DNA from: Symsagittifera roscoffensis
Lineage: Eukaryota > Xenacoelomorpha > Acoela > Convolutidae
NCBI RefSeq assembly: GCF_963678635.1
Contig: NC_087063.1
Location: 35,314,540 to 35,378,539 of the forward strand
Direction: 5' to 3'
DNA length: 64,000 bases
The notes beneath the pieces were generated by a model. That model saw nothing but the letters and a program-made list of their open reading frames with translations, was not told the origin of the DNA and did no database searches. Shown piece by piece: positions 42,171 to 54,896 of this stretch; position 1 is the first letter of the stretch, and each line of letters starts with the position of its first letter. The position numbers and the translations under genes were made by a program.

Positions 42171-42479
42171 GGGTGCTTTCTATGCTGGAAGGGGACAAAA
42201 TAGCGATGTTTTTTTACTAACGAGGATGGGACACAACACCGAGTACATGGTGTTGACGACGTTTGCCTCCCCTTCTACGATCGTAATAAAGGTAAGTAAC
42301 GAGTAACCTCAACCGCGCATTATTTGTACCGAGCTTCAAATTTCTCTGCTAGAAATAGTGTACTATTATCTGCTATAAATGATGATAAAACACTCTAACA
42401 AAGGTTTTTTGGACTGCAACCCAGTGTTCATCTACTCAAAAACTTTGGCTGCTTATGAAAATCAAAAATTGAAAACCAC

Positions 42480-44110
42480 CAGCACAATTTATCACCCAAA
42501 GGCAAAAAATCATTTTTAACTGGTAGGACGGTTCAAGTTCTGCATATATTATAAATGATTTCCTGAAAAGAAGTTTTATTGCTCTTTTATTGTGACATTT
42601 CACGAAGAACAGTTCCCGGGTCTCGATAACGGATCCATGCAGCAAAAATTCAGCAACTCAAGATGCATTTGGTTTATCTGATGCCATCAGATCTCCTCCT
42701 CCCACTCCAACTGCAGAGAAAGCGCAAATCAAAACTTCCCCACTCCTGAAAGTTCAACACAGATTTTACCACAACTTTCTACATCATCTGAAACGAGAGA
42801 ACAATCTGCAAGCAATGAAGAAAATTCTACTGCTTTGGGACTTGACATTCCTACATTTAAAAGGAGCCGTCGGAATAATCGAACACCAGTATGACACTAT
42901 GATTACAAATTTTTTACTGATGAAAACTGTAACTTTGCATTGGCTGCTAGTGTAAATTTTGAAAAATGTTTAAAAAAAACTGGATCCTTTGCCCTTACCT
43001 CCATGAAAACCAATACCAAAAGGCAACTGGGTTTTTAATACAAAGCGTAATGCGATGGTTCATATGAACGATATAAAGCACGCTATGTGCTTAAGGGATA
43101 TAGTCAAATTTATAGTTAAAATTATATTGATACTTTTTCACCAACAATTATTCTGACAGTTGTTGGCTCATTATTTGCCATTGCAGCACAAAATGGCCTG
43201 GAAATGCAAAAAATTGCTGTCAAAACAGCTTCTATGATTTCTAATTTAGATGATGACACTTTTGTGGTTTTGTATCTGGTTTTGGATCTGACGACCGTGG
43301 TGTATGCAAGCTTAATAAATCTCTAGACACAATTTATTTAATCATCCTGATAAATTGAGTTGCATTGCTGTGTATCTGGATGATATGATAGTTTTTGATG
43401 TTGAGGAAAATTCAGTACAAGAGCTGCTTGCCATTCTTGGTATGCAGATTTGCATTGATAATAAGGGTGTCTCCGAATGGTTCTTGAGAATCAAAAATCT
43501 TGTTGGTGAAAAAAACATAACAGTTTCTCAAGAAAAAAATGTCAAAAAAGCTATCAAAAAATGGAATATGCAAAACTTTAAACCAGTTTATGAACCTGTG
43601 GTTACATCTAAAAATGCAACCGATGATAAAATTCTAACTGATTGCTCCTCTTTTCAGCAGTAAGTGGCGGCGTTATTGTATTTAGCTGCAACAACTAGGC
43701 CGGAGAAGACTTTTGCAGTAACTTTACTCTCTCAAGCGTGCAAAAGTCCAACAGTGCAAAATTTTAATGCGGGGAAAAGAGTACTACGCAAATTAAAAGG
43801 CAGGAAATATTCCCTTACTTATTCACGACATGATAATGGTCCAGGTCTTTTTGCGTACAGTGATGCCAATCGGGCAGGCAACGTAAAAACCAGAAATTTT
43901 GTACTTGGCATGGTTTTTAAATTAATTTGGTCAGACTCCACAATAATTTGGCCAACTGCTAAACAACGTTGGGTCTCTTTACAATCATGTGAATTGGAGT
44001 ATATGGCGCTCTCGGCCTTGGCTCAGGAAGTTTTGTTCCTGAAACAGGTCTCTGAGAGCATAAACTCTAATACTGCTATCTATAGTAACTCTAATCTGCG
44101 TAGCTCATGA
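42480..44110 (+). pseudogene. Copia reverse transcriptase/RNase H, unit I
   Basis: Early RT is frameshifted (ARYVLKGYSQIYS, DTFSPT near 43085-43150). From 43355 it is open: YLDDMIVFD (catalytic YLDD intact), LRIKNLVGEKNITVSQEKNVKKAI, then across a stop at 43661 into LYLAATTRPEKTFAV, the RNase H SDANRAG and SCELEYMALSALAQEVLFLKQ. The order and motifs are those of Ty1/Copia RT-RH. Stops make it non-functional. Confidence 0.8.
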
Positions 44111-44312
44111 AACAGCTTCAACATCGAGGGCCAAAGAGAGTCACATAAAAAAAAACAATTTTTTTTTTGGGAAAAAATCGCTCCGGTAAGACGACTTTAA
44201 AATATTTTCCTGCTACAATTATGGATGCGGATAAAATGACAAAATGACTTCGACGTGTTCGTTTGGCGCAGTAATGCAACCGTCTCTTTGAAAGTTTCTT
44301 TTGAGGGGGAGC

Positions 44313-44575
44313 GTTGAAATAGCCGTCTGTGATTGGTCAATTTCAAGACATGGTTGTTTTGATCCAAAAAACCGTAACAAAACTGTAATTGTGATATTCG
44401 AGAAAGGAGTGAAACAATATTGACCTTGTGACTATTAACGTTATATATTGACACAAAATAACACAATTAAACAAAAATTGTTGATTTTGACATGACGCAC
44501 TTTGATTAAAAATAAGGACAAGAAATAAACTTTTTTAAAACATTTAGACCTAAATTTATAAGGTTCAGTTCCCTC
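44313..44575 (+). mobile_element. Copia 3' LTR, unit I
   Basis: It follows the polypurine tract tgaggggga and begins gttgaaatagccgtctgtg, aligning with the 5' LTR throughout (for example attaaacaaaaattgttgattttgac). It is visibly diverged from the 5' LTR, so the two did not come from one recent insertion, or the copy is old. Confidence 0.65.
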
Positions 44576-44689
44576 TTCCAACATTATGATAGAGCTTCCG
44601 TAAGAAAACATGAAATTACTCAAAAGCATCTAGAATTAAATATATAGAGATTTAAAGGCATTCTTAAATTTCAGTTTCAAAATTACAAA

Positions 44690-45965
44690 GCGTTTTGGAT
44701 TGTCGGTGCGGTCAATTAGGTTTTGAAAAAAGTGTGCAGCTATAAGTTAGTGAATTGAAAAAAAAAACAGAAGTCAAACACAACTTCTGAAAATGCAAAT
44801 TGAAAAAACTGCTTGTAAGGAAGTCGAAAAAACTACCAAAAAGGAAAAAAAAAAGACTTCGTTTATATAAATTCCATACAAGCAAAGCGAGTTTTTTAAA
44901 TATTGATGGAAGCAAAAACATGTAAATTTTTTTTTAAACTGTCAAAAATCTTTTTCAGTTGTCTTTTAAAGCGTAAGTTTTCGTGAGAAAAAAATCATAC
45001 TTTTTTTTGCTTTTGAAAGAGCAAATTCGGTAGAGCGATTAAAAACGAACTGATTGTAGACTTTCAATTCGGGAATTTTCTCTACAAACACAAGCAGTGT
45101 TGCAGTGTTGACGAGCTCGATTCGTATGGAAGTTTTTCATCAACAAATTGGATCTGCGATTGCTCTGAGCCAAGGAGCCAAGATGACTCAATACAATTTA
45201 TTTAGAAGGAACAAGTCATACAGCTGAAGCAAAAGCGATTTGGGCAGAAAGTTGCCTTTGCGTTTGAAGTGTTCTTTTTCCGATGATATCTGTTTTGTCA
45301 CACTAGAATGAATTTTTGCCAGTCTTCTTAAGTCTTATTTATGTAAAGAGAAACATACAGATACAAAGGTTTAAAATGGTCGAACATACGACATGTACAT
45401 TGTTATTTTTTGATAAAAATTCAATCGATTCTCGAAAATTCTTTGGATTATGATATATCTGTAGATTCTTTTCGAAATTTTATCAGCTAGGTGCACTCTC
45501 CAAGATAAGCTATGGCAAAAACTCCAAGACCAAGAACTGGATAGAATTTTGAAAAACTTTCTCAATCTGCAAAAACGAGTATGTTGTTTTTCTTCTTGGC
45601 TATGACCTTTTCTTGTAAGCCAAATCAGGAAAGTTTTATCTTCATCAAACTTCTATTTATTTGTCTACGCTCAGCTGTAAGGAGTTAATTGTGTAACATT
45701 ATAGGACCTTTATTAATAAATTTGGCATCATCCGCGTATAATAGACAGTTTGAGATTAGAGACAGATTAGGTAAGTCACCGATGAAAACTGAAAACAACA
45801 CGGGACCCAAAATTTAGACTCGCGGAACGCCATTAGTTATTTGTTTAAAAGGAAGACAAGACTCCATATATTATTACTCTCTGTATAAATCTAGTTCAGT
45901 ATGAGTGAGTTAGCTTCAATTTGTTTCATTCCATCTAAAAAAACCTCAGTTTTATCAAAAAGTAT
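44690..45965 (-). pseudogene. 3' fragment of another non-LTR RT (unit I)
   Basis: On the minus strand the fragment enters at about 45960 with a palm-like block, passes a VPCCFQFSSV region and the catalytic YADDAK (about 45735, ISNCLLYADDAK). It continues through HLADKISKRIYRYII, SYVRPF and LVNTATLLVFVEKIPELKVYNQFVF to an Lys-rich 3' end near 44700. YADDAK and the finishing pattern match CR1/Jockey-like RTs. The same fragment recurs at 51650-53225 and 56170-57420. Confidence 0.65.
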
Positions 45966-45984
45966 TAATAAATTATTATGCTTT

Positions 45985-46930
45985 CTATGCTGGAAGGGGA
46001 CAAAAATGCAATGTTTATTCCTAATGAGGATGGGACACAACAGCCAGTATTCGGTGTTGGAGATTTTTGCCTCCCCTTCTAAGATCGTATTGAAGCTAAG
46101 TACACGAGTAATCTCCAGTGCGCATTATTTGTGCCGAGCTTCGAATTTCTTTTCAGATTGGTTTCACTGCTAGTTAAGCAAGGGATTACAGTGATTTTTA
46201 GAGTAATGAATTTTTTGGTTTAAACAAAGTGCAAAAGAACCAAAGATGGCAGCATTGTAAACTTCTACGTGGCATGCAAGGTTTCTACATGTAATTGTTA
46301 AACATTGAAGAAAACTGCTAATCAAACAGTAAAAGGTATGGTTATTTCAGGTTCACTGGCAATCTATAAGTACTATGTGTTCAGAATGTAAGATATCTAC
46401 GTCCTACATATCTAAAAACCCTCAAGTAAAGACAACGCGAAAATTTGAGCTGTTTAAATGTGAGGTTTGAGGACCTTTTCTGGAATCATTGCGTGGAAAC
46501 AAATATGCAATATCTTTTACTGATGATTTTTTGATTAAAGCAAAATGTACTTTATGGCGGTTAAAGGCGATTCGTTTGCAAAAATTCAATTTGTTTCTAG
46601 TATGATGGTCCAATCATGCAACGTTACTGGTTTTACACTCAGGTCTGATAATGGCGTGGAGTATAATTTGGGCAAAGTTCAAATTTTTCTCAAGAACAAA
46701 AATTTGCACAGCAATTTTACAAGTCCTCATTCTCCTCATCAAAATGGTGCAGCCGAAAGCTATTGGCGATACAGTTTTGACAATGCCCGGGCTCTTTTAC
46801 TTACGTCAAAACTACGACAACAGTTTTGGGTAGGGGCAGTTGATACTGTTGTATACACAAGTAATCGTGCACTATTATCTGCTTTTAATGATGACAAAAC
46901 ACTCTATGAAATGTTTTTTTTTTGGAATGC
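45985..46930 (+). pseudogene. Copia protease end, pre-integrase and integrase core, unit I
   Basis: It starts AFYAG-like, then NEDGTQQPVFGVGDF, LVKQGITV and SIVNFYVACKVST (GAG-pre-integrase type). The integrase core follows with TLRSDNGVEYN (second catalytic Asp), SPHSPHQNGAAE (Glu) and ARALLLTSKLRQQFW. Frames shift near 46470 and 46920. It lies downstream of a LINE fragment rather than between gag and RT, so the element is scrambled. Confidence 0.75.
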
Positions 46931-47169
46931 AAACCAGTGTTCATCTATTAAAAAACTTTGGCTGCTTATGAAAATCAAAAATTGTTCCCCACCAGCACAA
47001 TTTATCACCCAAAAGCAAAAAATCAGTTTTTACTGGTTAGGACGGTTCAAGTTCTCCATATATTTTTTATGATTTTCTGAAAAGAGATTTTATTGCTCTT
47101 TTAATGTGACATTTCACGAAGAACAATTCTCGGGTCTCAATATTGGATCCATGCCTGCTATCGTTTAAT

Positions 47170-48905
47170 TTTGTTTTAAGGCGTATTTCATTCCTGCTGT
47201 TGATGGTAAAAAAGTGGGTAAAGCCCGCAAACGAGCGGAAGAAACACCCAAGCAATTTTTGGCTGCCAAAAGAACTGCTTGTAAAAACTAATCAATTTGC
47301 ATTTTCACATTAGTGAACTTGCATAACGAGTTTTTTAAACTTCCAGATGCGTTCCAAAAAATCATATTGCAAACAACAAAAGCTGGTACGCAAAATATAC
47401 ACGTTTTGGCAACAATAGGAGTTCTGACATGCTAAAGCATTGTTTCAGGAGGTAAAAATTGTAGTGAGCGTCTGTTTCATCTATGACATACGTTACGAGG
47501 TTTAAACTCTTCATTTTTTTTCGAGCTAATATTTTAGCAAAGTTCGCCGATTGGAGATCCTAATATAAGGGTTGCATAATTTTTGTGGTGATTTGCATTC
47601 GTGGTCGGTTCCAAAAAAAACGAATTTTCTGCTTTGCAGTGTTCAAGCGCAGACCATTTGTTTGGTTCAATTTCAGTATGTTCTTAAGGTCTCGGATCAC
47701 TTTTTTTTAGTCGTCAGCTAAAATTTCATCATTTGAATACCAGTTGATATTTTTGACTCTAGCTGTTTAGCTAGTGTCTGAATTGTTTTTGAAAAAAGGG
47801 ATGGGGCTTCAGCATTGCTTGTTGAGGGTTGAAATACTCATCTGTGATTGGTGAAATTCAAAACATGGTTGATTAGAAACAAAAGACTTGAAGCGAAATT
47901 GTAATTGCTATATTCTAGGTTTCTAACTGTGTAAATGGTTATAAAAATCGTGATTAAACAAAATTTGGTGGTTTTGACTTTACCCACTTTAATGAAAAAC
48001 AAATGACAAGAAATTTTTCTTATTATTTTAAACATCGAGACCTATTATTATCAGCGGTTATGGGCTATAGAAGCTTCCAAGCACCAACAACTAGATGGAT
48101 TCCGAATAAAGAAAGAACCGTTTGTTTTCAATGGAAAACCTGAACATATTCTTGTATGGTGTGAACAATTCCTAGCCTATATTGAAGATAAAAATTTAAG
48201 TGTAGATTCTAAGAAATTAGCAAAGCCAACAGGAATGCTACCTTGCAGATGATCATTGCTCAAAACAACAGGAATGGATTCGAATTATTGAATTACATGA
48301 CAAAACCTTTTGGCAGATTGGAACAAGCAAAATAAATGCGCTTTGGCAAGAGGAACTCAAAAATAACTGTGAATCGATGGTAGAATTTATTAACAAAGTG
48401 GACAACATTGTTTTCAAACTACACTCTGCAGATGAAAAAATTAGCGACAACATGAAAGAAGCCATAGTTTTGAAGGCATTGTCGCAAGAACACAATTCAT
48501 TCATAGCTGCAATACAGTTTTAGCAGAAATTCTGCCTTAAACTGAAGGAGCGACTGATCAAAAGGTTACTTGGGAGGAGCTCAAACAAACCCGATTCGAG
48601 TTCTGCGTGCATTGCGGCTCCAGCAATTCAGAGCATTGGCCGAGGACGATACATTGGGGGAACTTAACAGGTAAACAGAAGACCTTGTACTGTACGAAGT
48701 GGAATGCAACGAAGTGTGGTGCTACGAAGACAAGTGCAATGCAGAGTAGCATGTAAACAAGAAAAATTCGAGCAACTAACAAGGCGGTTTCCCTGGGTTT
48801 GCACTAACTGCAACTTCAATGGATATTGTGATGACTGTGGTGGCACGCCAAAAAAATCATTCCAGACAAAACAATATCATTTCAGACATATCGATGCTTA
48901 AGACG
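47170..48905 (+). pseudogene. Copia block with 5' LTR and gag remnant, unit II
   Basis: It is nearly identical to 40430-42180 at a constant 6,730-base offset from 41108 to 42050. The LTR is about 47829-48057, the primer-site decamer 48058-48067 and gag remnants run to about 48900. It carries the same stops as unit I, showing duplication of an already dead copy. Confidence 0.8.
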
Positions 48906-48929
48906 CTTTCTATGCTGGAAAGGGACAAA

Positions 48930-50700
48930 AGTGTACTATTATCTGCTATAAATGATGATAAAACACTCTCTAAGAAATGTTTTTTGGACTGCAACCCAGT
49001 GTTCATCTACTAAAAAACTTTGGCTGCTTATGAAAATCAAAAATTGAAACCCACCAGTACAATTTATCACCCAAAGGCAAAAAATAATTTTTAACGGCTA
49101 GGACGGTTCAATTTCTGCATATATTTTATATGATTTTCTGAAAAAAGTTTATTTGCTCTTTTTTTGTGACATTTCACGAAGAACAATTCCCGGGTCTCGA
49201 TAACGGATCCATGCAGCAAAAATTAAGCAACTCAAGATACACTTGGTTTATCTGATGCCATCAGATCTCCTCATCACACTCCAACTGCAGAAAAAGCGCA
49301 AAACAAAACTTTCCCAATCCTGACAGTTAAACACAGATTTCACCACAACTTTCTACATCATCTGAAACGAGAGAACAATCTGCAAGCAATGAAGAAAATT
49401 CTACTGCTTTGGGACTTGACAGTCCTACATTTAAAAGGAGCCGTCGGATTAATCGAACACCAGTATGACACTATGATTACAAATTTTATACTGATGAAAA
49501 CTGTAACTTTGCATTGGCTGCTAGTGTAATTTTTGAAAAATGTTTAAAAAAAACTGGATCTTTTGCCCTTACCTCCATGAAAACCAATACCAAAAGGCAA
49601 CTGAAATTTTAATACAAAGCGTAAGAGCGATGGTTCATATGAACGATATAAAGCACGTTATGTGCTTAAGGGATATAGTCAAATTTATAGTTAAAATTAT
49701 ATTGATACTTTTTCACCAACAATTATTCTGACAGTTGTTGGCTCATTATCTGCCATTGCAGCACAACATGGCCTGAAAATGCAACAAATTGCTGTCAAAA
49801 CAGCTTCTATGATTTCTTATTTAGATGATGACACTTTTGTGGTTTTGTATCTGGTTTTGGATCTGACGACCGTGTTGTATGCAAGCTTAATAAAATCTCA
49901 AGACACCATTTATTTAATCATCATTTTAATCAGAGAAATTGAGTTTCATTGCGGTGTATCTGAATGACATGATAGTTTTTGATGTTGAGGAAAGTTCAGT
50001 ACAAGAGCTGTTTGCCATTCTTGGTATGCAGATTAGCATTGAAGATAAGGGTGTTTCCGAATGGTTCTTGAGAATCAAAAATCACGTTGGTGAAAAAAGT
50101 ATAACTGTTTCTCAAGAAAGATACGTCAAAAAGCAATCAAAAAATGGAATATGCAAAATTTTAAACCAGTTTATTAACCTGTGGTTACATCTAAAAATGC
50201 AACTGATAATAAAATTCTATATGATTGCTCCTCTTTTCAGCAGTAAGTGGGGGCGTTTTTGTATTTAGCTGCAACAATTAGGCCGGATAAGGCTTTTGCA
50301 GTAACCTTACTCTCTCAAGCGTCCAAAAGTCCAACGCGGGATTTTAATGCGGGAAAAAGAGTACTACGCAAATAAAAAGGCAGGAAATATTCCCTTACTT
50401 ATTCGCGACATGATAATAGTCTAGATCTTTTTGCGTACAGTGATGCCAATCGGGCAGGCAACGTAAAAACCAGAAATTTTGTACTTGGCATGGTTTTTAA
50501 ATTAATTTGGTCAGACTCCACAATAATTTGGCGAACTGCTAAACAACTTTGGGTATCTTTACAATCATGTGAATCGGAGTAAAGTATATGGCGCTATCGG
50601 CCTTGGCTCAGGAAGTTTTGTTCCTGAAACAGGTCTCTGAGAGCATAAACTCTAATACTGCTATCTATAGTAACTCTAATCTGCGTAGCTCATGAAACAG
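48930..50700 (+). pseudogene. Copia RT/RNase H, unit II
   Basis: Parallels 42360-44110. The catalytic motif reads YLNDM (49965-49980), so one of the two Asp residues is lost. Further frameshifts follow near 50130. The RNase H SDANRAG is still legible near 50440. Confidence 0.75.
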
Positions 50701-50896
50701 CTTCAACATCGAGGGCCAAAGAGAGTCACATAAAAAAAAACAATTTTTTTTTTGGGAAAAAATCGCTCCGGTAAGACGGTTTTAAAATATTTTCCTGCTA
50801 CAATTATGGATGCGGATAAAATGACAAAATGACTTCGACGTGTTCGTTTGGCGCAGTAATGCAACCTTCTCTTCGAAAGTTTCTTTTGAGGGGGAG

Positions 50897-51165
50897 AGTT
50901 GAAATAGCCGTCTGTGATTGGTCAATTTCAAGACATTCCAAAAATTTTTAACAAAACTGTAATAGTGATATTCGAGAAAAGAGTGAAACAATTTTGACCT
51001 TGTGACACTTTTAACGTTATTTATTGACACAAAATAACGCGATTAAACAAAAATTGTTGATTTTGACATTACGCACTTTGATTAAAAATAACGACAAGAA
51101 ATATATATTTTTTAAAATATCGAGACCTAATTTTATAAGATTCAGTTCCCTCCTCTAACATTATG
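50897..51165 (+). mobile_element. Copia 3' LTR, unit II
   Basis: Follows the gaggggga polypurine tract and begins gttgaaatagccgtctgtg. It matches the unit I 3' LTR with small deletions (about 20 bases lost after agacat). Confidence 0.6.
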
Positions 51166-51649
51166 ATAGAGCTTCCGTGAAAAAACATGAAAATACTCAA
51201 AAGCATCTAGAATTAAATATTTAGAGAGTTAAAGGCAGTCTTAAAATTCAGTTTCAAAAATACAAAGCGTTTTGGATTGTCGGTGCGGTCAATTGGGTTT
51301 TGAAAAGAGTGTGCAGCTATTGCTGCTCCTCGTCTGTTGCTATATCCGACCTATATGGTTGCCAGAAAAATTTTGTCTCCCGGAGAGGGCCTTGCTTCCA
51401 GCGCATTTAAACTCGATAATTCTTAGCTTGATGCCTATGCAAATGTTCTCAACTCTTCGTTTGTTTTTTGAGTGAGATAAGATCTGTGCCAAAACAGAGA
51501 AATCATAAGGACTCGGGTATGTTGTCATTTTTAATTTCTATTTAAAAAAAATTTTTTAAAAAACTAAATAAAGCTAGTTAAAACTACAGATTTTATAACT
51601 GCAAACGCAAAATGTAACAAAGAGACGAAGCGAAGCAAAATAATACTGC

Positions 51650-53225
51650 GCTATAAATTAGTGAATTGAAAAAAAAAACAGAAGTCAAACACAACTTCTG
51701 AATATGCAAATTGAAAAAACAGCTTGTAAGGAAGTCGAAAAAATTACAAAAAGAAAAAAAAAGACTTCGTTTATATAAATTCCATACAAGCAAAGCGAAT
51801 TTTTCCAATATTGATGGAAGCAAAAGCATGCAAATTTTTTTTATCATAATTCAAACAAAAAAATGTCTAAAACCCTTTTCAGGTGTCTTTTAAAGCGTAA
51901 TATTTTTCTAGAAAAATCACACTTTTTTTTGCATTTGAAAGAGCAAATTCAGTAAAGCGATTAAAAACGAACTGGTTGTAGACTTTCAATTTGTGAATTT
52001 TCTCTACAAACACAAGCAGTGTTGCAGTGTTGACGAGCTCAATTCTTATGGAAGTTTTTCATCAACAAATTGGATCTGCGATTGCTCTGAGCCAAGGAGC
52101 CAAGATGACCCAATACAACTTATTTAGAAGAAACAAGTCATACAGCTGAAGCAAAAGTAATATGGGCAGTAAGTTGCCTTTGCGTTTGAAGTGGTCTTTT
52201 TCCGATGATATCTTTTTTGTCACACTAGAATGAATTTTTGCCAGTCTTCTTAGGTCTTATTTTTGTAAAGAGAAATATACAGATACAAAATTTTAAAATG
52301 GTCGAACATACGACGTCTACATTGTTATTTTTTGATAAACATTTAATCGATTCTTGAAAGTTTTTTGAATAATTTCAAAATTATTTTTTCTTCTCTACTC
52401 ATCTGATCAGTTTGCTCTTCAGAAATGTACTACAGAAAAGTTGACAATTTGAAAAGTCCCAACATGTCTATCTTAGTGAAAAAGAAAAAGAAGCAATGTA
52501 GGCAACCCGGAATACTGTTTTTCACGATGCTGAAAACCTTGGACTCGTACCTATATTTGAAGTCAAATCTGGAAAAGAATCAACTATAGATCAGGAGCTC
52601 AACATCTATAATAGAGTATATGAAAGAGCAACATACAACATGAGGAGGGAGTATGTCACAGTCAAGACACACAACCTCCACATGTAAATTTTTAAGAAAT
52701 CACACACCCCCTAAGATACACACCCTAAAATGCAAGTTTTTCTTGCATTGTTTATAGAAAAATGTATGAAATTCTTTGTCCTGGTTTTTATCATTAAGAA
52801 ATCCTTTTTGCACATCAAAATTGAAATCACTATCGAAAAAATGAAATAAGTCATACTAGAAATCTGATTTATATATTTTTGGTGTCAAATGTATACGTTG
52901 GTTATGATAGAAAAATTCAAGAAAGGTAAGGAGTTAATTGTGTAACATTATAGGACTTTTATTATTAACTTTGGCATCATCCGCGTATAATAGACAGTTT
53001 GAGATTAGAGAATGATTAGGTAAGTCACCGGTGAAAACTGAAAACAGCACGGGACCCAAAACTTAGACTCGCGGAGAGCCATTAGTTATTTGATTAAAAG
53101 GAAGACAAGACTCCATATATTATTACTCTCTGTATAAGTCTAGTTCAGTATGAGTGAGTTAGCTTCAATTTATTTCATTCCATCTAAGAAAAACTCAGTT
53201 TTATCAAAAAGTATTGATAAGTTTT
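51650..53225 (-). pseudogene. Non-LTR RT 3' fragment, unit II, carrying an insertion
   Basis: Matches 44735-45965, including YADDAK (about 52985), but the middle (about 52385-52920) is replaced by unrelated sequence. The usual HLADKISKRIYR block is missing there. Confidence 0.6.
52502..52687 (+). other. Short coding-like segment inside the unit II insertion, source unknown
   Basis: After an AG (52499-52501 tag) a 61-codon frame runs to TAA at 52685-52687. Peptides include FHDAENLGLVPIFEVKSG and DQELNIYNRVYERATYNMRR. Composition is protein-like rather than AT noise and it has no counterpart in units I or III. It may be a captured terminal exon or a piece of another element. I do not recognise it. 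Confidence 0.3.
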
Positions 53226-53229
53226 TATG

Positions 53230-54210
53230 CTTTCTATGCTGGAAGGGGACGAAAATGCGATGATTATTCCGAATGAGGATGGGACACAACAGCCAGTATA
53301 TGGTGTTAAATAATTTTGCCTTCTACGATCGTATTGAACCTAAGTACACGAGTAATCTCCAGCGCGCATTAGTTGTGCCGAGGTTCGAATTTCTTTTCAG
53401 ATTGGTTTCACTGCTAGTTAAGCAAGGGATTACAGTGATTTTTAGTGTAATGAATCTTTTGGTTTAAGCAAAGTGCAAAACAACCAAAGATGGCAGCATT
53501 GTAAACTTCTACGTGGCATGCAAGGTTTCTACATGTAAATTGTTAAACATTGAAGAAAACTGCCAATCAAACAGTAAAAGGTATGGTTATTTCAGGTTCA
53601 CTGGCAATCGATAAGTACTATGTGTTCAGAATGTAAGATATCTACGTCCGACATATCTAAAAACCCTCAAGTAAAGACAACGCGAAAATTTGAGCTGGTT
53701 ATATGTGAGGTTTGAGGTTCTTTTCTGGAATCATTGCGTGGAAACAAATGTGCAATATCTTTTATCGATGATTTTTTTATTAAAGCAAAATGTATTTTAT
53801 GGCCTTTTAAGGCAATTCGTTTGCAAAAATTCAATTTTTTTCTAGTACGGTGGTCCAATCATGCAACGTTACTGGTTTTACACTCAGGTCTGATAATGGC
53901 ATGGAGTATAATTTGGGCAAAGTTCAAATTTTTATCAAGAACAAAAATTTGCACAGCAATTTTACAAGTCCTCATTCTCCTCATCAAAATGGTGCTGCCG
54001 AGCGCTATTGGCGATACATTTTTGACACTGCGCGGGCTCTTTTACTTACGTCAAAACTACGACAATCTTTTTGGGTAGGGGCAGTTGATACTGTTGTATA
54101 CAAAAGTAATCGTGCACTATTATCTGCTTTAATGATGACAAAACACTCTAAGAAATGTTTTTTCTTTGGAATGCAAACCAGTGTTCATCTATTAAAAAAC
54201 TTTGGCAGTT
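53230..54210 (+). pseudogene. Copia pre-integrase and integrase, unit II
   Basis: Counterpart of 45985-46930 at an offset of about 7,245. TLRSDNGMEYN and SPHSPHQNGAAERYWRY are open in 53850-54140. It joins the linker at about 54210. Confidence 0.75.
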
Positions 54211-54214
54211 TTTA

Positions 54215-54890
54215 CTGGTTAGGACGGTTCAAGTTCGCCATATAAGTTATATGATTTTCTGAAAACTGGTTTTCTTGCTCTTTTAATGTGACATTTCACG
54301 AAGAACAGTTCCCGGGTCTCGATAACGGATCCAAGCCTGCTATCGTTTGCTTTTTGCAGAAAATGACCCAGTGGTGGCTAACACAGATTCAGTGGGAGTC
54401 AAAAACTCACAAACAGGCGTAAGTGATGCAAATGAACTATTGCGTACTCTTGAACAGTCGTCATCACCGACAGGGGAGCTACTTCTACGATTTTTGATAC
54501 TTATCAAAGAGTATCTTCTGCATCTAGTCCTCGTAATGTGCAAATGGAGATTCAAGATACTCCAGTTTACATAGATACACGTGAAAAATTACACAACTCA
54601 AGATGCATTTGGTTTGTCTGATGCCATCGAGTCCCCTCCTCACACTCCAACTGCAGAAAAATCGCAAAACACTACTTCCCCACTCCTGACAGTTCAATAC
54701 AGATTTTACGGCAACTTTCTTCATCATCTGAAACGAGAGAACAATCTGCAAGCAATGAAAAAAATTCTACTGCTTTGGGACTCGACATTCCTACATTTAA
54801 AAGGAGCCGTCGGATTAATCGAACACCAGTATGACACTATGATTACAAATTTTATACTGATGAAAACTGTAACTTTGCAGTGTAAATTTT
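54215..54890 (+). pseudogene. Copia integrase-RT linker, unit II
   Basis: Matches 39902-40400 in its first part and then continues with the RT-proximal linker (aacgagagaacaatctgcaagcaatg) seen at 42790 and 49370. No long frame survives. It ends abruptly at about 54893 where the unit III duplication begins. Confidence 0.55.
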
Positions 54891-54896
54891 GAAAAA

